64,000 nucleotides of DNA from Seriola aureovittata (lineage: Eukaryota > Chordata > Actinopteri > Carangiformes > Carangidae): positions 22,433,737 to 22,497,736 of the forward strand of contig NC_079372.1 of NCBI RefSeq assembly GCF_021018895.1, read 5' to 3'. Positions 53,171-61,984 of the stretch are shown piece after piece (the stretch's first letter is position 1; each line of letters begins with the position of its first letter). The position numbers were made by a program, and so were the translations under genes. The notes under the pieces are model-generated. The model was given only the letters and a program-made list of their open reading frames with translations, ran no database searches and had not been told where the DNA came from.

Positions 53171-54379
53171 TGCGTGCACACGCACACACGTGCGCGCACA
53201 AACACCCCTCAAAATAACTGAGATGTGTGGGGGGGTGTGCAGGACTATAAACACATTACCTTCTACATGTTGACATAAAACGCTGATCTTTTTTTTTTTT
53301 TTTAACTCAAATGTAAATTGCCTACTGTTTAATATTCATTGGAATGAAATAGGGAAGTAAGCTGTGATTTACTCCAGTGAGAAAGACGCAAAAGAAATGT
53401 CACACTTTGAATAAGTTAATAACTGAAAGGAATAAGGTCTCACACACAGTCACAGAGAAGGTATTAGTACCGAAACATTGCTTCCAATAAATCATTTCTG
53501 AAAAGTATTTCAAATAGACAGTGTGTGTGTTTTTTTGACTGTGAATCTGGTGATACATTTTTCTTATCGTCAACAAACCCTGTGAAAAAATCCAAACCAC
53601 AAATGAGTGCAACGAGACTTGTGGACTGAGACCTTGCAGACTTTTGTTATATGTACAGTCATGTCTTCATCATCATCACGTCACGTCTGACAGCTGCTGG
53701 ACCCTGAAGGGATGAAATGCACTAAGAAATGGGACTTAAAAAGCTCATGTGTTTCCATGGAGATTAACTGATTTCTGACCCTGTAACTAATTTCAAAGAA
53801 CTTTCATGAACATTTCCTAACAGTATTGGTATTTGCATTAATTTAGTTTTTTTACATAGACATAGCTTTATCAATATGGATTATGAATAATTTTCAGAGC
53901 AAAGTCCAGTGGAGTCTTCACCCCAAGCAGACTCTCACGAAGTCAGAAAGTCCACTTATGGACTTGATGAACTGTGGATGTCTCCCCACATTTTTGACTA
54001 TGTGCTGTATAATTTATACAGTAACACTGAGTGTGCAAAGTCCTATCAGCACCAAACAAATCCCTGTTTGTTTTACATTATGGCCTCATAAAAAGTCATC
54101 TGGTACAATACCTGTTCTCTGACTTCAAACAGTCTGTGTGGTGAGTGTAGCGTGGCTCCTCTCATGCTTTTAAGTCACTAGGATAGACTGCAGTACTACA
54201 TTAAACAAAGGGATAAAAATGATTTACTGTCTGTTTTGTGTGATGTATGACTTCCCCGCCCCTGGATACTGCAGGTGAGGAAACCGGGAGTCAAGTTGAA
54301 ACACAAATTAGTGAAGTTGTAAAAAATGTACTTTATGTGCCTGCATCTAGTCTGCCAAATGAAAAATGGTAGGAACATT
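53171..54379. other. Non-coding interval
   Basis: No supportable gene; contains a T run of 15 (53290-53304 region). Confidence 0.5.
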
Positions 54380-54790
54380 AAAGTGGCTATTTGTAAGTTT
54401 TCTCTGTCCCTGAACGTGGTTTCTTGTCAGGAGCTGATGGTAGGGATTGTCATGTCACAAGAGCTTGTTGCTTTTACAAGACAAGGGTTTATTATGGACC
54501 CTGTAAGCAGCTATGTCCTCAGGGCAGACTAGAGGCTGCAGTGAGCTGCTATTAGAAAGTAATGAGACGAGCCAAAGCTAGCTGGTAAGCATGCTAACTT
54601 CAGTAGTAGAAAATGCGTGAGAGAGACAGGTTTTAACACTGGTGTTGCTTTCCACCTCTGAAGACAGCTGTTGGTAAATAAAATAACAAGCTTTGATGCT
54701 GAACTGACATCGTTTCTTCTGGACTGGTAAGTAAACAGATGCTAATGCTAACGCTGGCTATGTAGCAATAGCAAACCATACAGCTCCTGT
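54380..54790. mobile_element. MITE family D, long divergent copy
   Basis: Left end 'aaagtggctatttgtaagtt' and right end 'ggctatgtagcaatagc' plus 'acagctcctgt' correspond to the inverted ends of 51785-52112. The interior is about 80 bp longer. Confidence 0.65.
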
Positions 54791-55514
54791 AAACGGTCTC
54801 AGTGCCTCAAATTAACTACAGCGACAATTCAAAGGCTGCCATTAAGAGGGAGGGGCTGGAAGATGCAGGACGAATCATAAATGTTGATAACTGTACAAAC
54901 ATGGTGTTACACTCACTTGCACACACAAAAAGTGAAAGGTGTGTGAAGAATGAACAGACGGTAAACCACATACCTGGCCAATTGTGAAGTGGGCTGTTCC
55001 ACCATCAGCTGTCAGATGTTCTGACAGCACGCAGGAACAAATGCTAGATTTAGCACATGGAGATATTACAACTGAGGTGACCACTGAATTAAATGTCTGA
55101 CGTTTCTCACAAGTCAATCAAACTTAATAACAAAAATACAAAAACAATGTAAGGATTCCAATACAGCCCATATGAGAATTTTTCGATCTGACGGCGTCAG
55201 TAAGATGATGTCATTTGTCAGTGCACAGCAAAACAATTTCAAAAATTCGCACTAGTTTCCAGTGTGCCGATTTTATGGTTAATGTTTGATTAGACTGAAA
55301 TCTGCTCTAAGTAAATGCAAAGAGCTGCACAGAGGTTTTTAATACTCAATAATAATTTAAAAACAGTAGATAAACTTTGTTCATTTGACAAAAAGGTGCA
55401 ATGTGCACTTGCACGTGACTGGTCTGCGCAGTGCCTTGCTGGATGATGTTGTGTTGCAGTAAGTTCAGACTGATTTAACTTAAGATAGCCATAGGCATAA
55501 AAAACACCCTATGG
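54791..55514. other. Non-coding interval
   Basis: No gene or repeat recognised. Confidence 0.5.
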
Positions 55515-55690
55515 TTAAGAAAAGACCATGGTTTGGGTTTTAAAAACTACTTGGTTGAGGTTAGTGAATGACTGTGTCCATGGATTAAAGAAACCAGGAA
55601 GTAAACAGGAAGTGAACAGCGGTCACATGCTTTAATCATCCCATCCATCCAGCCTGACCTTCTCCATTGAGATGTTTTGAGGCTGTCTAG
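55515..55690 (+). repeat. Interspersed repeat, family E, copy
   Basis: 'gaaaagaccatggtttgggt', 'acttggttgaggttagtgaa' and 'catccatccagcctgacct' match the copy at 28880-29200. Confidence 0.6.
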
Positions 55691-55779
55691 GCTGTGTTTT
55701 AACAAACAAAATTTTTTGATATCTGGAACAATTCCTTGTGGATACAATTACTAATATAAAACTTCTAACCTTCTGGCAC

Positions 55780-55990
55780 CATGTAACTGACCCCAAGGAC
55801 ATCTCATGCATCTGTAAATACCACCAAAGGACCCCTAAAACATCTACAAAAACCTCATAATGCCCCTATTAAAACACTCAACTCTCTAGAACCCCCTCAA
55901 AGAAGATTGGAAATCCCACAACGGCCTGTTGAAGCCCTTCAAGGACTCTTGAAGTTCTGTCAAAGACCCCCAAAGCACCTGTAACGCAAC
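55780..55990. repeat. Degenerate tandem-like repeat of 'ACCCCYNAAA' words
   Basis: About ten words of the type aggacccctaaaacatct, agaccccc, aaccccctcaaag, each 15-25 bases apart. It looks like a decayed minisatellite. Confidence 0.45.
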
Positions 55991-56021
55991 CAACAGCAAG
56001 ATATGGCACGCAAAAGGAAAG

Positions 56022-56023
<2 letters not shown>

Positions 56024-56084
<61 letters not shown>
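56024..56084. repeat. (GT)30 microsatellite
   Basis: About 61 bases of GT. A second GT/GC-interrupted run lies at 56240-56282 and an (AT)n at 56549-56588. Confidence 0.97.
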
Positions 56085-56087
<3 letters not shown>

Positions 56088-56499
56088 TGTTGTTCTAGTG
56101 AATCTCAGACATGACATGTGTTTGATCCTGCAGCTGAAACAGATGTTGTCTGAGGTAATTATGGAAATAACTTGGTCTCTGTCTTCTCAGCAGGTGTCAC
56201 CTCAGCTCCCCTGCTTCCGTCCAGTTCTGTGGAATGAACCGTGTGTGTGTGTGTGTGTGTGTGCGTGTGCGTGTGTGTGTGTGGTCAATAGAGGATGTCC
56301 TTTCACAAACAACCTGCCACCCACTCATCTACAACAGCTACTGTGTCGGCTATTGTTATGTTGTACTACCACAGGTTAAACTCAGATCACCCTGATATAA
56401 GGAACAATAAATGATACTGGCCTCTTTTAAAAATCAGATCTGGCCGAGACATCGCTGTCAACCTGTGTGGTGCAGTTGTGAATGTGCTTATATGTGATA

Positions 56500-56548
56500 G
56501 ATCCACATATAAGCAGGTTTTCTGATTTTTACATGATAAATTAGCATA

Positions 56549-56588
<40 letters not shown>

Positions 56589-57510
56589 GTGAAATGACAG
56601 ATATCACACATGAAAGCATCAATTTCACATATAATATCAAGTATAAGACACCATTTCACTTGTGAATTAGAGTTACTGTATCATGGTTGTTTGCCTCCAC
56701 CAGTCAGTCAAGTTACAGTTTAAATTCCAGACTTCTAAAATACATGCAGTGAAGAATTTGAAGGAATTCAATAAAAGATTTAAGTGTATTCAATCATAAT
56801 TAGTGTATAAATTCTTGAGTTATGGCCAAAAATGTGTTTTGTGAGGTCACAGTGATCTTGACCTTTGACCTTTCAACACCAAAATCCAATCAGTTCATAA
56901 TTGAGTCTGAGTGAATGTTTGTGCCAAATTTGAAGAAATTCCCTCAAGGTGTTCCTTTGATTTAGTTTTCACAACCCGAGACAACCCGAAAACATAATGC
57001 TTCTGACCACGGCTGTCACTGGCAACAAGCCATTCAAATTAACTAGATATGGGTATGTGTGATGATTAGATCTTCCACATCTGACATCACAAGTGAAACA
57101 CTATTGCACTATTGATAAATGCACATTTTACAGGCAATTGATTTTCAAAAATTCCATCTAAAATGTCAAAAGCCCTCAAAAACATACATACACTTGACAT
57201 GTGATATTACATTTCACCTCATAAACGGACTGCACTTAAACAATGCTTTAGTCCTATCAACCACAAAAAAAACGCTTTACACGACTTGCCACATTCACCC
57301 ATTTATTCACACATGCATGCACCATATTTGACATCATGTGTGAAATTTGTGTTATTTTCAGGTGAATTTCAAATACTTCACATGTGAAATAAATTAAATC
57401 GTGTGAAAACAATTGTACATGGAAAATGCTGTTTCACAAATTCACATCTGCACGCGAATTACCACACCACATGTGAAACAGTATGTCACACATACAGGGA
57501 TGTGCGGTTT
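56500..57510. repeat. Composite repeat rich in 'CACATGTGAAA' words, split by family F
   Basis: Words such as 'tcacatgtgaaataaa', 'ccacatgtgaaacagt', 'atcatgtgtgaaatttgtg' and 'gacatgtgatatta' recur on both strands at 56580-56670 and 57060-57500. The family F element (56790-57030) lies between, probably inserted later. Confidence 0.5.
56790..57030 (+). repeat. Interspersed repeat, family F
   Basis: 'tgatcttgacctttgacctt', 'tgtgccaaatttgaagaaat', 'ccctcaaggtgttc' and 'acaacccgaaaacataatgc' appear in the order of a highly abundant teleost repeat I recognise well. Confidence 0.85.
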
Positions 57511-58100
57511 AATTTCATGTGTTGATGTTTTACCTTCAAGCTGAACATTGTTTCTCTCCCTGAAAGGATATAAACCTCAGGGAAACACTCAATAAACAAA
57601 TTCATTTTTTTTAAATGACTGATGCAAATACAGTCCAATTGAAAGTATAAACTATCATGCTACGATGCTATTTATGTCTACATGAACAGTACCACAGTGT
57701 ATTGAAAGCCATAACTGTGATTTCATACTGTAGAGATGACACACAAGCACGCATGGTGATGTGTGTGTGTTAGCAACATCCTGAGTTACTTCTGCTCTGC
57801 TCAGTCATCCAGCTCAAATATGGTTTTTATAATTCACCTGATTTATTTAATCTAGAATCTAATAATCCAACAGAGCAACAGAAAACCTTTCCCTAAACTG
57901 ATCGGTGCAAAACCTGAGTTTTACCTTCCTGATGTCAAATCCCCAGAAAGGTCCAATTTAAACATGTTAATCACAGCAGCTGTGATCGAAAACGCTGTTA
58001 TCAGCCGTCCAAATAATGTACAGGCTGATGCCTTGAAACTAGCTTAGCCAACAAGTAATGTAGATGATGTTAAACACCTGAACCTGCAACTAGACAAACA
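57511..58100. other. Non-coding interval
   Basis: No gene or repeat recognised. Confidence 0.5.
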
Positions 58101-58104
58101 CAAG

Positions 58105-58290
58105 TTGCATGCAGCCAGTCAAGTTTGTGTCTTACCGTGTGAAATCTCAGACTCTCCCTGTTTGGTTGTTAGTGGTTTAGTCCAAGCGGCAAAGTGCTTC
58201 CCATACTATCCACCTTTAATCTGGAACAAGTTACAAGTAGCTCCCAAGTTAAAGGGAGGAGGGAAAGGAAAACGTCAGCTCCTCCCTTCA
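58105..58290 (+). mobile_element. Remnant of a LINE reverse-transcriptase C-terminus
   Basis: The plus frame reads LVVSGLVQAAKCF then YYPPLIWNKLQVAPKLKG. This aligns with the usual 'VPR.RTE.GK.AF.Y.AP..WN.LQ..LKL' end of fish LINE ORFs. It is short and degenerate. Confidence 0.5.
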
Positions 58291-59250
58291 CACTGAGAGC
58301 AAAGTTCAACTTCCTGGTGTTCAGGATGGTGGGACAGACTGTGCAAGAAGTGCCGACAGTCACAGTGAAAGAATAGGAGTGGGCTTATGAAGGGATGTTC
58401 TCTGTAGCGGCTATAGTACACCTGGTTGGCTCAGGGAGCAGCACTGAGGAGACAAAGAAACTGGTTCTGCAACTTTTCAGGCAGATCACAGCAGAGGTGC
58501 CTTGCTTTGAATGAATTAATGAATGAACTTTTACTTAGCCAGGTAGAAGAGAGGAGGTGAGATATTGTAACAACAATTGTTATATTGCAGTAAATAAAGA
58601 AGTCTTAGAGGTGCATTTAAAAAAGGAACCTAACTTTTTATTATTTTTTTTAACTGTTTCACAATATTGGTCAGATGTTTTAATATTTATCAGGTCGTAT
58701 TACTTATAACCCATTAAGAGGGACAGAACATTTGATAATATTTTGACTACAGCTTGGCTGATACAGTTTCCAGGCCACTGTATGGGCCAGAATTAATTTA
58801 TTAGAGGGTTATTATGGGTGATGTCAACGTGGAGGGAGTTTACAACCTACAATCAAAAACTTTGAGTTGGCATTTCTGCATTTAGATATGTGTTGTTGGG
58901 AAGGAAAACAATATTTTAATGTATTAATAAGTAAAACATAAGCAAAATCGTTAAGAAATGAAAGGTTAACTCCTTAGAAAATATTCTAACAGAAAATGAG
59001 CGTGTAATTCGTCCTCCTGCCAGTAAGTGTCGCTGTAAGTCATGAGGTCGAGTATCAGTTTGGTTTGTTTACAGGGAAGCAACTTCCCATGTGTTTCCTG
59101 GATTTAGCCAGAGACAGTTGAGAAGGAGTATCTTGATTTAACTACATAAAAATTATAACAAGTATTATAAGGAAACACAGCACATATCCCGACTGTGCAG
59201 GACACTGCGACGGACCGTCACTCAGCGGACACAGGATATAAATTAACTCA
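58291..59250. other. Non-coding interval upstream of the divergent promoter
   Basis: On the minus strand this would be the start of the intron after the 59252 exon. No further exon or clear repeat is seen. Confidence 0.5.
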
Positions 59251-59251
59251 C

Positions 59252-59327
59252 CTGTGAGCGGCGTGCTGTTTTCCTCGCTGTGTATGTTTCGCAGCCCAGT
59301 GGCATCTTGAATGTTTGTAGGCTGCAT
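59252..59327 (-). CDS. Candidate first coding exon of an unidentified minus-strand gene, divergent from pex10
   Basis: On the minus strand an ATG (59327-59325, A at -3) opens 25 codons (MQPTNIQDATGLRNIHSEEN, then STPLT) and ends ACAG followed by the consensus donor GTGAGT at 59251, phase 1. The peptide is hydrophilic, has no signal sequence, and I do not recognise it. It lies 139 bp from the pex10 start, so both would share a promoter. In mammals the gene head-to-head with PEX10 is PLCH2, a phospholipase C, making plch2 a synteny-based candidate, but nothing in these 25 residues shows that. Alternatively it could be a chance frame: 76 bases open by chance is not rare, and the evidence is mainly ATG plus perfect donor plus promoter position. 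Confidence 0.5.
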
Positions 59328-59466
59328 GGTTGTTTTAATTGGGACCGGCGAGCTGCTGTTTCTCTATTTGAAGAACTTCGGCCCGTGGACGCGAATATTT
59401 CGCCATGAACTGCAACCTTACTGCGGTTGGTAGAGCCTGACATCGCCTCCTCGGTGTTAGCTAACG
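59328..59466. promoter_or_regulatory. Putative bidirectional promoter between pex10 and a minus-strand first exon
   Basis: The 139 bases between the pex10 ATG and an oppositely oriented ATG are richer in GC and CpG than the surrounding DNA. This is the layout of divergent housekeeping promoters without a TATA box. No TATA motif is visible at a fixed distance from either start. Both transcription starts must lie in or near this interval if both exons are real; the exact starts cannot be read from sequence. Confidence 0.6.
59405..59440 (+). other. Possible upstream ORF in the pex10 5' leader
   Basis: An 11-codon frame (ATG with G at -3, stop TGA at 59438-59440) ends 26 bases before the pex10 start. 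It would matter only if transcription starts upstream of 59405. Confidence 0.35.
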
Positions 59467-59578
59467 ATGCCCCTCGCCCCCGCAAACCAAGCCCAGTTGA
59501 TTCGGTCCAGCCAAAAGGATGAATATTATCAAACCTTCCTGAGAAACAACGCCAACGAAGCCTTTCAAACACTTGCTG
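59467..59578 (+). CDS. pex10: pex10 coding exon 1
   Basis: Encodes residues 1-37 plus the first base of Gly38. It ends at TTGCTG followed by the donor GTAAGT, which leaves phase 1. The N-terminus ([20 protein letters not shown]) aligns with the vertebrate family, including the IR.(S/A)QKDEYY motif, which supports this ATG rather than a downstream one. Confidence 0.95.
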
Positions 59579-61898
59579 GTAAGTTTGTTCGAATTTAACA
59601 AACTGAAAAGTTAAATCTTCTTTAGCTAGCTTACTTCACTTTAGCATGTAACTTTAAAGCTAACTGTTTGGAAAACTCACTTTGTGTGAAACTTTGTGCT
59701 TAGTCGCCAGTTAGAAAACATAGCTTGAACACTTTCCAGTCCCTCGTCAATTAGACAGATTTAATTCACCTGGTACCAAGTAAGTCAGACACTGTGAAAG
59801 TCAGAGCTTGTTGAAGGCTCCTGCAGCCCACGCTGTGTTTTGGTGGAAATAAATGGCCCAGCATATATAACATCTGAATTCTCCAAATATAAATGCTACT
59901 GTCTATTAGATAAATGCAGAGTTTAAGAGAATAAGCTATTTATTACTAAAAGAAAAAGGACTTGCATATGGTGGTACACGTTATCTAGCTGTTTTTGGAT
60001 GTTTGTGAGACCCATACGTCTTTCCATGACTGTTTTTCTCAAGTCAATAGCTCGCTACCATTAACACTAAAAGGCGATTAGTTTATTTCTTTAAATGTGG
60101 GTGTCAATAAAGTGGTTTTGCTTTTTGAGCATAAGACAAGCTGGTTATCCTCAAAATAAAAGGCTGTGGTCTGTGCAGGAAATTATGCACATTTCTGAAT
60201 ATTAAAGTATGTTGAATTTTGTTTTTTATTTCCTGCAGGATCCAAAAGATGGCTGGACTGGAGGAAAGAGATAGAGCTGCTCTCAGACCTTGTATACTAT
60301 GGTTTAACAACGTTCTCAGGTAGTTATTGACCAAAACAGCAGGAAATCTGACTTATTGCATATTTAATTTTTTGTATTGATATAAGAACATAATGATTTG
60401 AATCATCCTTCTCTCCAGCTTACCAAACTCTGGGTGAAGAGTACGTCAGCATTATCCAGGTGGATCCCACTAAACATAAGATCCCCTCCCGAGCAAGACG
60501 CAGCTTCTTTGTCCTCTGCCACGCCCTCTTGCCCTACCTCCTGGACAAGGTCCTGGTGTGCCTGGAGAATGAGCTGGAACGTGGGCAGGAGAGCGGCAGT
60601 GGTGTCAGGCGGCGGCAGGCGGCGGCAGGTCCCTGGAGCCTGGAGTCTTGGCTGAGGAGATGGATGCAGAGGGCGGTGGGACTGTTGTCAGAGCCCCAGA
60701 GGAGAGCGTGCCTGCCAGCTGTGTTTGTCCTCCAGCAGGGTCTGACCTTCCTGCACCGACTCCACGTGGCTCTCTTCTACATCAGTGGCTCTTTCTATCA
60801 CGTGTCCAAGAGGATGGCTGGTATCACCTATGTGGGTGACTTTTATTCACATTTTGCAAATATTTCTCATATTAGACAGATAGATAGAAATAGCACTTAT
60901 TATATTTTTAATTGATAAACACAAGTATAAGCCATAAGCCATAGAGTGACATATATATATATAACCATGTATGCAGTCATACTTCACTTAACTCAATGCG
61001 TTCACTATATTAAATGATATATAAGTAAATGTTCTTGCACTTCCTCCATAATGCAGCGAGAGGATATTTTTTTCTAAGAAGTTGGCGCTTTCCCACAAGT
61101 TCAAGTGCCCATTTTATGGAATCTCTAATGAGCAACGCCTTGTTCACTTTAACCTTTTCTTCGCTGGAGTGGGTGTTTGCCCACAGGGACAGCTTCCATA
61201 CTCACATGCCTGCTTATATTCATTACAAAATTTGCACAACTTGCATATCAAAAGATAAAGGAAACTGTGACAAACTCAGTCATGTCAATTTCATACAGTA
61301 AACCGTGGAGAGTTTCCCAACCATGTTATAAAAGCTGTCATTTTATCCATATCATACTACTGTCCTCAATGACTCAACTGAATATACTGTGTCTTGTTTG
61401 TTGTTTTTCAGCTTTCCAATATTTTGTAACAATTTTTCCTTACCACTGTCAGTAAAAATGATTGGACCTATTGTGCTGCATTCACTGCAGACCAACAGAG
61501 GAAGAAGTTTTGAAAAGTTATAGCTTTGAAAGTTATTGCTTGGACTTGGATACATTTACTAGTACTGTTACTACGGTTTCTGACATGACAGCGTGACGCC
61601 TGCATGTTCTGGGACTGGGCTCACTGACACAGAAATTTCCCTTGCTTTAAGGCCTGATATTAATAAAACCCCTGAGTGCAATTCAACAGCAGCATGAGCT
61701 GCAGCATAACTTATTGCAGGACTGTTGCATAAGACTGACTTGGTTTTAGCTGTATGTACGTTATAGATTGCTGAGAGTGTGTGCTCGGGTTTTTTGGTGG
61801 CACCTCCCGCTCTCACAGATCAAAGATGTTTTACATGTTACATTTACATTTCTAAAGGCACTGAATACAGAATTCTGCACATTGGATTATATTCTAAA

Positions 61899-61984
<86 letters not shown>

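Noticed and set aside
59243..59572. 109-codon minus-strand frame antisense to pex10 exon 1
   Set aside because: Antisense shadow of a real exon. The 59252-59327 exon in another frame has a better start and donor.
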